Source: Exophiala sp. HKRS030 (lineage: Eukaryota > Ascomycota > Eurotiomycetes > Chaetothyriales > Herpotrichiellaceae). Taken from it: a DNA stretch of 64,000 nucleotides. Both the position numbers and the translations under genes were made by a program. The stretch is from positions 992,001-1,056,000 of the forward strand of contig JAHWDD010000007.1 in assembly GCA_023897205.1 (NCBI GenBank). Reading direction: 5' to 3'. Positions 11,379 through 21,726 of the stretch are shown piece by piece. Position 1 is the first letter of the stretch. The number at the start of each line of letters is the position of its first letter. Under the pieces are notes generated by a model, which saw nothing but the letters and a program-made list of their open reading frames with translations, was not told the DNA's origin and did no database searches.

Positions 11379-12821
11379 CTAGTCATTTGATTGTGAATCT
11401 TTAATGTCGACACCATTCAGAGGACCCGTGTTTGATTCGGAATTCGCACCATCAGGACCAATGGGACCAGACTTTTTCTTTTCCTTCTTCGCCCACCGCA
11501 GCCCGCAAGCATTGCACAGCGTCTTGGGCCCGTTGGGTCCCTTTCTCCATTCCGGACTGTCGAGCGTGCCGCAGTCCGTGCAGACGTATTCATCCGCGCT
11601 TTTGACTTTCTTGTGCTTCTTGTCCGAGTACGAGTACCGCGACTCGGCTTTGTCGACGGGGATGTGGATACCGGCATCGCCGCGAATCAAGGCCGGAGAT
11701 GTGCCGCCGGTTGATATACCATGTGACCGCTCGCCCTCGCGGTACCGCAGACCGGTGAACATCTCGATCGAGTCGACGTGCGAAGAACCTTCGTAACGTG
11801 CCATCTTGTCTCTTATACTGTCCGGTCTCGCAAACGCGTTGGCCTCGTCCAAGGCTTCCCGCGTGAGAGCAATGTTGGACACAGTAGGCTTTGCGGGCGG
11901 TGGCATGCCAGAATAATCGGTGTTTGAATGTACCGATGGCGACGCCGGGCTTATCTCTGCCGAGTTGGAGCGCGTCCTGTTGGAGCTTGAAGCTCCGGCT
12001 GGCTTGTGATACTGCTCGCCTTGGCCATCGGTCTCTTCTGCCTCTTCCTTTCTGAGGGCAGCTATCCGCGCCTGTAGCCGGATGTTTTCGATTTTGTGCT
12101 CCAGAAAAGAATCGAGAAGTTCCGAGTTTCTACTGGGATAAGGCCGTGCCATCATGAAGAACCCTCTACAGATCCCGGCCGACCCAACAGGTGTGCCGGA
12201 CAACTCGAGTCCCGACGTGTCCTGGGTCAGGTGCGGATGGCCGTGACACTCGAAAATCTTGTACTTGTCCTCTGCCGTACGAAAGCGGTGGTAGAACCGC
12301 AACGCGTTCCCAGTCGCGATGCTTTCGTTGAACTCGCGAATAAACAGTCCCTGGTCGTCGGGATGGACGAACTCAGGCATCGACTTACCCAAGAGATCTT
12401 CGGGGTCGTATCCCGTGAGAGCTTTCGCCGAGGGGGATACATAAAGCATCCGACCGTCAGGGGTAAGGATGTACAGCAGATCCTTAAGCTCCTCGAGGAC
12501 CCGTTGAGACCAATTGCGTCGCTTCGTGAACTCGGTCAAATTGCTGCTAGAGCCTTGGGCCAGCCGACCGAAATCCGGGGGTAGAGGTCCAGCCCCTACG
12601 CCGTTGGTCGCGACCGTACTGGGAGAATCGGTCTGATTGGAGTTCTCCTTCAGCAATGCCGGCGGTAGGGATCCCATCATATCGAAAGGGGTGGATGGCA
12701 TGGGAGTCAGGTCTAGAGACAGAGCATCGGGATATACACTCATATCTGTGTGGGCGAGCAGGGAGGGATCTGACATATCGGCCTGGAGATTGAACGAGTC
12801 CACGTTAGTCTGGAACGCCAT
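11379..12821 (-). CDS. wc-2: White collar-2 blue-light regulator (PAS + GATA zinc finger)
   Basis: An intronless 480-residue protein. A PAS domain covers about residues 105-215, including [32 protein letters not shown] and the [10 protein letters not shown] loop. It lacks the GxNCRFLQ flavin motif of LOV domains, as expected for WC-2 rather than WC-1. A GATA finger follows at residues 414-439 with CX2CX18CX2C spacing (C414, C417, C436, C439), followed by a basic AKKEKKK tail. WC-2 (LreB in Aspergillus) pairs with WC-1 to form the light-activated white collar complex that binds GATC-type elements and also drives the circadian clock in Neurospora. Length is close to the roughly 530 residues of Neurospora WC-2. 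The gene is divergent from RAD50. Confidence 0.92.
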   Translation of the reverse strand: MAFQTNVDSFNLQADMSDPSLLAHTDMSVYPDALSLDLTPMPSTPFDMMGSLPPALLKENSNQTDSPSTVATNGVGAGPLPPDFGRLAQGSSSNLTEFTKRRNWSQRVLEELKDLLYILTPDGRMLYVSPSAKALTGYDPEDLLGKSMPEFVHPDDQGLFIREFNESIATGNALRFYHRFRTAEDKYKIFECHGHPHLTQDTSGLELSGTPVGSAGICRGFFMMARPYPSRNSELLDSFLEHKIENIRLQARIAALRKEEAEETDGQGEQYHKPAGASSSNRTRSNSAEISPASPSVHSNTDYSGMPPPAKPTVSNIALTREALDEANAFARPDSIRDKMARYEGSSHVDSIEMFTGLRYREGERSHGISTGGTSPALIRGDAGIHIPVDKAESRYSYSDKKHKKVKSADEYVCTDCGTLDSPEWRKGPNGPKTLCNACGLRWAKKEKKKSGPIGPDGANSESNTGPLNGVDIKDSQSND

Positions 12822-13557
12822 ATTGCGTGCGTGTATTTGGTGGGTCTGCAGTGGACGTTGATATCGGTGTAGAGAATTCAGGATAGGTCAAGCGACGTTG
12901 GGACCCAGTCGGAGAGAGGATTCTTCTTCCACTCAAGCCTGGTCAGGATGCAACTTAGTGGTGCGCTATGCTTGAATCGAGATCTATGGCGTTGCGTGTG
13001 TTGGACAATCTCAGCCTGTACCGGAGAAAGTAAGCGAGATGGCCCCAGGGAGACTCTGGATACGAGCAGACAGCGAGAAATGGGCGAGGGGAGGGGATGT
13101 GGTCTGACCCAAGTCGTGGCGATGCGATCGAGAATCGAGATTCACCTCAAACCTTCGACACTCGCTTTGCCAAGGCACTAATGGGATTTCCCATACCACG
13201 TGATACCGCATCACGGGGACCTAGGCATCAATCTCGATAAGGCAGGTGGCGCGTGAGTCGCGCCTCGAGGTTAGTTCCATTGATGAAGCCAAATGAAATA
13301 TCGACAAACACCACGACTACCTTGCTTCACTGAAGACACTATGACGACACGTCTCTTCCATTCCCCGAGTTCGTTCTTTATGTGACGGATCATTCTCACT
13401 GATCGGTACGGTGTGATTCTGGGCGTGAAAAGGGCAGGACCTTCTCGCTCAAGGCTCCTTAAACTGTACCTCAGAGTTGTATGCCAGCCGTTCACTTCGA
13501 CAGGCTCAGAACTCTGGACTGCTTTCAGCCCTCTGACTTCTCAACGCCGTTGCCAAT
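12822..13557. promoter_or_regulatory. Shared divergent promoter region of wc-2 and RAD50
   Basis: 736 bp separate the two start codons, which point away from each other, so both promoters lie here. I see no clear TATA element or coding frame. GATC tetramers, the core of white collar sites, occur, but so short a motif is not meaningful alone. Confidence 0.5.
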
Positions 13558-16500
13558 ATGTCTCGTCTTCAGTCTATGCAGCTATCGGGCATACGCTCAT
13601 TCGGCCCATCGGATCCGGAGACAGTCAAATTTGAAACACCATTAACCCTCATTGTTGGCCAAAATGGCTCTGGCAAGACTACCATAATCGAGGCCCTCAA
13701 ATTTGCCTTCACCGGTATGCAGCCTCCAAATACAAAAATTGGTGGTGCTTTTATCAATGATCCCAAATTGGGCAACGAGAAAAATGTCAAAGCGATGGTG
13801 AGAGTGGCTTTCAAAGATGCTAAGGGCACCTCGTACGTCATCTCTCGCCGTCTGGAACTGTCAGTAAAAAAGACCGCTCGATCTTTGAAAAGCCTTGAAG
13901 TCTCTCTCAACATCTCCAAGAAAGGAGTAAAGACTGTCCTATCCTCGCGCGTTGCCGAAATGGATTCTATCCTGCCTCGCTATCTGGGTGTGGGCACGGC
14001 CATCATTGACAATGTCATTTTTTGCCATCAGGACGAAAGCTTGTGGCCTCTCAGCGACCCTTCGACCCTGAAGAAGAAATTCGACGAGATATTTGAGGCT
14101 CAAAAATATACCAAAGCCATTGACAATATCAAGCAGATTCGTAAAAAGCAGCATGAAGAATTAGGCAAATACAAAATCCTCGAAGATCATGCTAAACTGG
14201 ACAAAGATCGTGCGAGAAAAGTGTCTGCTAACGGGCACAAAATTGCTGCGATAGTCGAGGATCTAAGGGTCGAAATCCAGGATCTGCAAAAACGGAGTGC
14301 ACAAGCCAGGGCTATGGCAGATGAGGCTTGGAGGAAAGGCGAGGACTACGCAAAGGTGCTGGGTCTGTTAGAAGGGAAGCGTATAGAGGCGCGAGGGAGG
14401 AAAAGCACTATCGATGGACTCAAGGAACACCTCGAGGAGATCGACGAGTCGGACGATTGGCTACAAAAGACGCTTGAGCAATTTGAAGACAAACAACAGG
14501 AATTGAAAGATGAAATCCGTACCAAACAGGAGCGATACATTGAGCGGCAAGATGAACTCAAACGTCTCGGGAAACAACGCGAAGAGCAGGTCAAGCTCAA
14601 AGGGAAATATGAGCAAGAAAAGGAAGAACACGAGCGACACCTTGTTCGACGAAGAGAGATGGTGCAGGCTGTCGCTACCAAGCACCAGATTCGTCGTTAT
14701 GATGATCTGACTGATGACTCCCGTGTTGAAGAATTTTTGCTCAAGGTGAAGAAGATCCTACAGGATCAGAAAGTTGCTCTCGACCGTGCCAAGCTTGAGC
14801 ATGCTTCAGAGCGACGAGAAGCACAAACCCTAGTCAACAAGCTGACAGAGCGCAAAGCCGCACTTCAGGACAACAAAGTCGGCATTCGCAAACAGATAGA
14901 CTCAAATGATCGAGATGCTGGGGAATTCCAACGCAAAGTCAATCAGATCAATGTTGATGAAGGCAGTAGAGCAGTTGTGGAATCGCGTATCGAAGATCTC
15001 AAGAACAAGCTGATACATGCGAGAGAAGCCGCTGAGACTGCCGACTGGGACAACAAACTGCAAGATGCCAACAGCCAGCTTCAGTCCCTGGAAAGATCAA
15101 ACTCTAAACTTGGTGACGAGATTGTCCAAACCACCCAGAGGGCAGGAGAACTTGCTCGGTTGTCGCACTTGAAACAAGAACTGAAGGATCGACAGCGGAG
15201 CCTAGAGACACTTTTGAGTGCGCATAGCGACCGCATCAACAAGGTCATGGCGGACCAAGAATGGACACCTGCTACTGTTGAGGCAGTTTACCAAGAGGCG
15301 TTGGGCACGGTCAGCGCAAAGCTTTCCTCGGCTGAACGGGAGCGAGACTCTGTTGGAAGGCGTCTGGAGCAGGCATCGTTCCGACAGAAGACATTGCGTG
15401 ACGAGCTCAACAGAAAGAGGTCGGAGGCAAAAGACTGTGACAAGCAAATTCGTGCGGTGGTGGCAGCCGGACCAGAGGCGTATGACGAAGCATTGCAACA
15501 GGCAGAGGCCGACGCGGACTTTGCTCGCGACGAAAGTGGCGGCTTTGCCGGTCTCCATGACTATTACAAAAAGGTGCTACAATCTCTCGAAGCACCGAAG
15601 CCTGCGTGTCGAACTTGTTCACGAGGTTTCAAGAGCCCTGATGATCCAGCGTTGGTAAGAACGAAGAAGCGGATGCAGGAACTAGTTGCCAAAACACTTG
15701 AAGACTTTGAGCGCACCAACCCTAAAGAGGCCGAGGCCGAGTACAAGCGCCTCCTCGATCTCGGGCTGGCTGTTGAAACCTGGAAGAAACTTGCAAACGC
15801 CGATATCCCAGCCGCTGAACAAGACTTATCAGATTTGAAGGAGCAGCGTGAGAGAATTGAGTCCGAGCTCGAAGAACACGACAAGATCGCAGAGCAGGCC
15901 CTGCAAGTAAAACAAGATGTTGAATCTATTGGTCGGACCGTCGCATCAATTTCGAAATACCATGGCGAAATTGGAACTCTTGGTGCTCAAGTCGAGGAGC
16001 TTTCGACCAAACAATCCCAACAGACGACTGGTCGAACGTTGGAGGACATCCGAGAGGAACTAAACTCTACGACCGAGAAGATTCGTAGTATACAGAATGT
16101 GATGGAACGCCTCAGAACAGATCAAGAACAGTCTCGAGCAGCACTATCATCCCAGGAGCTTGAACTCAGAGATCTGAAAGGAGAGTTGAACACAATCGGT
16201 CATCAACTCGACAAGAAAGCATCGCTCGCTGCCCGTGTCGAAGAATTCCGCGAGCAGAATCGGAAATTACGCGATGATCTCAATAAGCTTGATCGAGACA
16301 TTGAAGCACTTGATCCTGACATTGCAACAGCAAAAGCCAAGTCTGAAGATATCGAACAGAGAACGGCCACCAAAGAACGTGAAATGGCCAACGAACAATC
16401 TAAGCTTAGTGAGAGCGTCAACGGGTTAGACCTATTGAACGACCAAGTTCAGGCCTACATAGATCGCAACGGACCGAACCAAGTTGCCCATGTCAACAGA

Positions 16501-17478
16501 GAGCTAAGTCATCTGGAAAGAGAGCTAGACAACGCTCAGACTGAACAAGGAAAGCTGACGCGGGAAATCAACAAGATCAATGACCAAATCCGAGACAGCG
16601 AAGCGACCAGAAGACGATATTCGGATACTTTGCGATATCGTCAAGAGACCAAAATGTTGAGCCAGTTGGAAGAGGAGATTGAAGAGCTTGCCAGCCAGAA
16701 CAGCGAAGAGGATCGCGACAATTTCCAGCAAGAAGCTAAAAAGTACCAAAACGAGTACAACAAACTTAGTGCAGAACAAGCGCGCAAGTACGGAGAGATG
16801 ACTTCAAAAGATGCCCAGCTCAGCGAACTCATGGATGACTATAATCTCAATCTTGTAGATGCGGCTAATCGCTACAAGGAAGCTCATATTAAAGTCGAGG
16901 CGACCAAAGCTGCGGTGGAAGATCTAGGTCGTTATGGTGGCGCGTTGGACAAAGCAATCATGAAGTATCATAGCCTCAAGATGGAGCAAATCAACGCCAT
17001 CATCGACGAGCTGTGGCGCAAGACATACAAAGGAAGCGACGTCGATACGCTTTTGATCCGTGCCGACAACGAATCTGGACGTGCCAATCGGTCATACAAT
17101 TATCGTGTTGTCATGGTCAAGCGCGATGTTGAAATGGACATGCGAGGCCGATGCAGTGCTGGACAAAAGGTTCTCGCCAGCATCATCATCCGACTGGCCC
17201 TCGCAGAATGCTTCAGTGCGAATTGCGGACTCATCGCTCTGGATGAACCAACGACCAATCTCGACCGCGAGAACATCGAAAGCCTGGCAGAGTCGCTTCG
17301 TGACATAATCAGGGAACGACAGCAACAATCCAACTTCCAGCTCATCGTGATTACCCATGACGAAGACTTTCTCCGCAAGATGGATTGCGCCGACTTTGCC
17401 AATTACTATTACCGAGTCTCTAGAGACCAGGCCGAGAACTCCATTATTGAGAGACAATTGATCACAGAGGTTTTGTAG
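13558..17478 (+). CDS. RAD50: DNA double-strand break repair ATPase Rad50
   Basis: An intronless 1306-residue protein, the normal Rad50 length. The Walker A motif is GQNGSGKTT (residues 34-42). The Q-loop region (FCHQDESLWPLSD) follows. Two long coiled-coil arms flank a CRTC zinc hook (C684 and C687). The C-terminal half holds the ABC signature SAGQKVLAS near residue 1200 and the Walker B/D-loop LIALDEPTTNLD (D1229, E1230). All catalytic elements are present. Rad50 forms the MRN/MRX complex with Mre11 and Nbs1/Xrs2, tethers broken DNA ends and activates ATM/Tel1. The start MSRLQSMQLSGIRSFG is typical of the family. Nothing suggests truncation or frameshift. Confidence 0.97.
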   Translation: MSRLQSMQLSGIRSFGPSDPETVKFETPLTLIVGQNGSGKTTIIEALKFAFTGMQPPNTKIGGAFINDPKLGNEKNVKAMVRVAFKDAKGTSYVISRRLELSVKKTARSLKSLEVSLNISKKGVKTVLSSRVAEMDSILPRYLGVGTAIIDNVIFCHQDESLWPLSDPSTLKKKFDEIFEAQKYTKAIDNIKQIRKKQHEELGKYKILEDHAKLDKDRARKVSANGHKIAAIVEDLRVEIQDLQKRSAQARAMADEAWRKGEDYAKVLGLLEGKRIEARGRKSTIDGLKEHLEEIDESDDWLQKTLEQFEDKQQELKDEIRTKQERYIERQDELKRLGKQREEQVKLKGKYEQEKEEHERHLVRRREMVQAVATKHQIRRYDDLTDDSRVEEFLLKVKKILQDQKVALDRAKLEHASERREAQTLVNKLTERKAALQDNKVGIRKQIDSNDRDAGEFQRKVNQINVDEGSRAVVESRIEDLKNKLIHAREAAETADWDNKLQDANSQLQSLERSNSKLGDEIVQTTQRAGELARLSHLKQELKDRQRSLETLLSAHSDRINKVMADQEWTPATVEAVYQEALGTVSAKLSSAERERDSVGRRLEQASFRQKTLRDELNRKRSEAKDCDKQIRAVVAAGPEAYDEALQQAEADADFARDESGGFAGLHDYYKKVLQSLEAPKPACRTCSRGFKSPDDPALVRTKKRMQELVAKTLEDFERTNPKEAEAEYKRLLDLGLAVETWKKLANADIPAAEQDLSDLKEQRERIESELEEHDKIAEQALQVKQDVESIGRTVASISKYHGEIGTLGAQVEELSTKQSQQTTGRTLEDIREELNSTTEKIRSIQNVMERLRTDQEQSRAALSSQELELRDLKGELNTIGHQLDKKASLAARVEEFREQNRKLRDDLNKLDRDIEALDPDIATAKAKSEDIEQRTATKEREMANEQSKLSESVNGLDLLNDQVQAYIDRNGPNQVAHVNRELSHLERELDNAQTEQGKLTREINKINDQIRDSEATRRRYSDTLRYRQETKMLSQLEEEIEELASQNSEEDRDNFQQEAKKYQNEYNKLSAEQARKYGEMTSKDAQLSELMDDYNLNLVDAANRYKEAHIKVEATKAAVEDLGRYGGALDKAIMKYHSLKMEQINAIIDELWRKTYKGSDVDTLLIRADNESGRANRSYNYRVVMVKRDVEMDMRGRCSAGQKVLASIIIRLALAECFSANCGLIALDEPTTNLDRENIESLAESLRDIIRERQQQSNFQLIVITHDEDFLRKMDCADFANYYYRVSRDQAENSIIERQLITEVL

Positions 17479-19347
17479 CTGCACACGTGCTAAGATATGA
17501 TTCGTGGGCGCTGTCATGGTCCCTGCCAGGGAACCGCTGGCCAAGGGAGCCCGCAAGCTTACGACGGAACTATTTATTCTCTTTATGTATTTTGCCTGAA
17601 ACAAAGGCGACATGGTTGACGCGGCTGTGCTTGTATTCTGAGTCATCCACGGATCAAAGCTCAACGCCTCCAAAACACCTGAGCTTGATCCATAATCTTG
17701 CGAGTGCAGTCCACAATCTTCATATGATCTTTCGAGACGGGAAAAATCAAAAGAGCATGTGCAATTCGAGGAATCTCGGTCCTCGGTCCATTGTTCGATT
17801 GAAAGTCAGCCACCCGCGGAAGAGGTTGGGAGAAGATGGATGGAACCGGTATGGATTCTGTGGAGAACCTTCACCGTTGCCTAGAAGAGCTTAGAAAGGA
17901 ACGAAAGTGGACAGCGATAGGCGTTACCACCCCATCTTGTTCCCAGCCTGCAAGGGACCATCGGTGGAATGGCCCAAGAGGGTTGCCAGCAAGGGACCGC
18001 TCTCGATTACTGGGTACTGCTGCCCTGTTTCCTGGTTGTCGTTCTCTCGTCGACCATTCAATACGTCTCTCATTTCCCAGCGAACAATGATCCGGGCGTT
18101 GCATGTCTAATAAACGTTTCCTATACTACTCCGTACTCCGGACGCACCTTCTATCAAACATTCATCGCCAAATCGACCGTGTGACTGATGTCTCCCTGTA
18201 CTGTGACGTTGGAGAATTACATTCATGCGTCCCTGGTCAGCCGACGTGGATCATGGCGAATCATGGTCGATTGGGCCCCTGGATCTGCATCAACAGACAG
18301 TGCCAATCCTGGTGAATGCTTCTTCAACTTCGACGTTCTTTGCGGATCATCCTCCGTCCAATCTCTCTCTCTCTCTCTCTTACCTCGCCATCCTCCATGC
18401 GCTGTCTTGCTTTCTCCTCTTCACCGTTTCATCGGTACTTGTAATAGCTGTTCGTGCGCAGGCTGGCGCTGTCAACTGACCCTTCAAACCTCGGCACGGT
18501 TCTCTTGCAATTTCTTGATCGACGTGGGGATCCTCTCAGGACTCTCTGTCTCACCAACTGTGCTGCATGCATCTCGCGGAGAGAAACACAAAGAGGGTCT
18601 AGTTGGCAGCGCCGATACCTCGCTACCTGCCTCTCATAACTTGCCCTTCTTTTCGTCACCCACTTCACTTCATGGCCCTTGAGCAACCGCTCGGTCCTTT
18701 TAGCATGCTCAAATGTCAATTGAGCTTCCAATAGTGCTTGTTTACAGCCCCGGACCCGCTTCTCTCCGCCACCCGCTTGCTAGAGAGCACTTTTGTATTG
18801 TGCCAACCACGATAACCACTCAGATCTCGGACTCGTAACATGAGCACCAGGAAGGTCGGGTATCCACAAACATCTAGCTCGCCAGGTTTTGAGTACCTTG
18901 AGGTGAGTGCATGCTGGTTACGTGAAAGAAATGTGCATCCATGCCCTGTCTAGTTTACGCCGTCACTCTTCCTCTGCTGATCTCAAGTATATACACCCCC
19001 AAATTGTTCTGTTCGTATGCTACTCAAAAGGATCTACACCGTTTGATTGGAGCCTCTTGATCGAAGCTGTCCTACTCCTCACGTCTCTCGAGTTTTCTTC
19101 TATACCAGGTGACTACTGTTCGGAGCGGACCTTCTTTTCTGGTCAAGTCGGCAGTGTCCAAGCCAATCACTCGTACATTCACCATCGTCATTACCTTACA
19201 CAGCGTCAGGCGGTATACGAGTATTGTCGGGAAGGATCACTGGGGACAAACACTACCTCGGCCGTTTGCTCCTACAAGTGAAGGCCTCAAGGTCTTCCTG
19301 TTGTGCGTGTTGCCTTCCACCATTCCTTACTACCAACTATCAGCACC
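17479..19347. other. Intergenic region and probable long 5' leader of the glucanase gene
   Basis: A 1.87-kb stretch between two plus-strand genes with no convincing gene. It has one TACTCCGTA motif (18127), a CT dinucleotide run (18361-18381) and pyrimidine-rich DNA beyond 18900, as is usual in fungal 5' leaders. A short ATG frame at 18840 runs into a GTGAGT donor at 18902; it could be an upstream ORF, but I cannot connect it to anything. Confidence 0.5.
18361..18381. repeat. (CT)n microsatellite
   Basis: About ten CT dinucleotides in a row in the gene-free stretch upstream of the glucanase gene. Confidence 0.85.
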
Positions 19348-20680
19348 ATGTGGGCACAAAACATCTTCTTTGGTGCGCTGGCAGTTGTTGGTGTAGTAGC
19401 GTAAGTGACATCTTCCTTCAAGCACTGTCTATCCATGGATCTGGCTGATACAATTTCAGATCTCCCATAGACAAACGCCAGTTCGCATATGGCTCGAACC
19501 CAGTACGTGGTGTCAATATAGGAGGATGGCTGGTCCTTGAACCGTGGATTACTCCGTCTATGTTCCAACCTTTCGGCGGAAGCGTGGTGGACGAGTATAC
19601 ACTCTGCCAAAATTCAGGCGATGCCGAATCGATTCTTCGCAGCCACTGGGACAGCTGGGTCTCCTTGGGTGATTTTCAGAAGATTGCGGACAATGGCTTC
19701 AATATGGTACGGATACCGATTGGGTACTGGGCATTCCAGAAATACGAGCAGGATCCATATATACAAGGTGCCGCAGACTACCTCGAGGCGGCCATTGGTT
19801 GGGCCCGCCAAACAGGCTTGAAGGTATGGATCGACTTGCACGGTAGGTTCCATCAGTATCTTTATGGAAGGGGCAGCGCTGATGACTGAATCCAGGTGCA
19901 CCACGCTCGCAGAATGGTTACGACAACTCTGGCCAGCTTACCTCGACACCGGGTTGGACGCAAGGCGATAGTGTGCAGGCCACCCTCAATGTCATTGGAC
20001 AGATATCGGAGAAGTACGCTACATCAGACTACTCCGATGTGGTGGTTGGTATTGAACTTCTGAACGAGCCGTACATGGCTGGCTTGTCCGGCGGAAAGTC
20101 GGCCACTCAAGGATATTATCAAGCCGGATTCGGCACCGTCAGGCAGAATGGACAGGCACCAGTCGTGATCCATGATGGCTTTGATAACCCCTCGGACTGG
20201 AATGGCTTTTTGACTGGTAAAGGCACGTCTGGCGCCATGATTGACCACCACGAGTACCAGTGCTTCACCAATGAGGGAGTGGCACTTTCGCCCGAAGACC
20301 ACGTCAGCGAAGTATGGAATTCAGCAAATACTTGGGGAACCGGGCAAGACAAGTTCGTCATCGTGGGTGAATGGACGGCGGCCATGACCGATTGCGCGCA
20401 ATACGTCAACGGCTATGGAGTCGGTGCCAGATACGATGGTTCCTACAACAAGGGCAACGGCGACGGCAGTTCCTATGTCGGATCGTGCGCGGACAAGAAC
20501 TCCATCGATCAATGGAGCGACGACTACAAGCAGGCCACGACCAATTATATCAACGCACAAATGAGCGCCTTCGAATCCATGGTTCAAGGCTGGATTTTCT
20601 GGAACTTCAAGACCGAGGGCGCCGCAGAGTGGGATCTGTTTAAGCTAATTGATGCTGGTGTATGGCCTCAGGGCTCGTAA
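19348..20680 (+). CDS. exgA: Secreted exo-beta-1,3-glucanase, GH5 family (EXG1/ExgA type)
   Basis: Three exons, 19348-19400, 19460-19842 and 19896-20680, encode 406 residues. The introns are 59 bp (GTAAGT...TTCAG) and 53 bp (GTAGGT...CCAG). A hydrophobic signal peptide covers about residues 1-18. An SPIDKR stretch gives a Kex2-type KR cleavage site at residues 23-24, so the mature enzyme would begin QFAYGSNPVRGVNIGGW. Catalytic residues are visible: acid/base E203 in LLNEPYM and nucleophile E304 in VIVGEWTA. The motifs HGAPxSQNG and WIFWNFKTE are also as in the family. The enzyme removes glucose from the non-reducing end of beta-1,3-glucans and acts in wall remodelling or glucan use. It has no GPI signal or membrane anchor, so it is probably soluble and secreted. 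Confidence 0.93.
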
Positions 20681-21726
20681 GAAGAGCGAGCATGAAGCAA
20701 AACATCATTTCCGTTTCTTTGTTTGGAGCTTCCCTCTGCGATTGAGGAAGATACCATTTTAAGGGCATGCATTAAAAGGGACATTCGTTGCATCTAATAC
20801 ACTTACGAAAGTATTACAAGGCTCATTCAGCATCAATTCAATTCGACACCCTCCGCTTCCGGGCATTTGGATACAGGGGGGGAATGACATCCTTTCCTGA
20901 TCACGAATTTTTCTGTGGACAGTAGAAAGACCGACAATGCTGTTGACGTGTGGTTGCGCGCATGGCTGTTCGAACTAGGTACGCATCTGAGCACGAGGAC
21001 ACATTGCCCCGAGATCAGATTTGCTTGCTCAAGGATGATCCTTGACGATCAGTCGCATATATGCATACGCGGGGGGGATCAACATTATTGATTGAAGCCT
21101 TTCAAAGGCTATTTTGAGGGATCGCCCCCCAAAGAAAGATTAATGAAGTTTATGACAACAAGAATAAATAAGATGACGAGTACACAACACACTCCGTATA
21201 TACCTCAGGTAGTTTGAACATCCAAAAACACATTATTGCATTCTTAAAATTCGAAGCCTGTCATTTGGGGAAAAAATAAACATCTTTACCTACAATAGGA
21301 ACCTGATGGAATTGCGATCTTTGGTCGCGAGTGACTCTGTGCGTCGGTGGTGGCTTACGTGTACAATCCTGAGTGAACCGAGCTTCGTATTTCCTACGGG
21401 GTATGTAGGTACAGCCAGATACACAAGGCGAAGCAAAGCAATGTAAAGCAGAGAGAAGGGAGAAAGCGCAGTGACGAGATCATGATGCCCCTACTCGCAC
21501 AAGTGAGTACTCTCGTCGGAATCGTACGATAGACCGTAAGAGTGTATGTATCCCGAGTGACCTTTTTTCTTATTCTTGAATCTCTAAAAGTACTCGGGAC
21601 TTCAAAAAATCCAAAAAAGTCTCACAATCATGCGCATTTGCCTCAGTTATCAGCCACATGGCGGCATTTCCTCGCCCCTTTTGGAGGAAATCCCCCCCCC
21701 CCTTTTCTCTACCTTGAGCAGTGTTT
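20681..21726. other. Intergenic region between convergent genes
   Basis: About 1 kb holding the 3' flanks of the glucanase (+) and coatomer delta (-) genes. No coding frame or repeat stands out apart from a poly-C patch near 21692-21702. Confidence 0.5.

Noticed and set aside
18840..18901. Short ATG frame ending at a GTGAGT donor upstream of the glucanase gene
   Set aside because: No second exon joins to make a recognisable protein; may be an upstream ORF, but unsupported.
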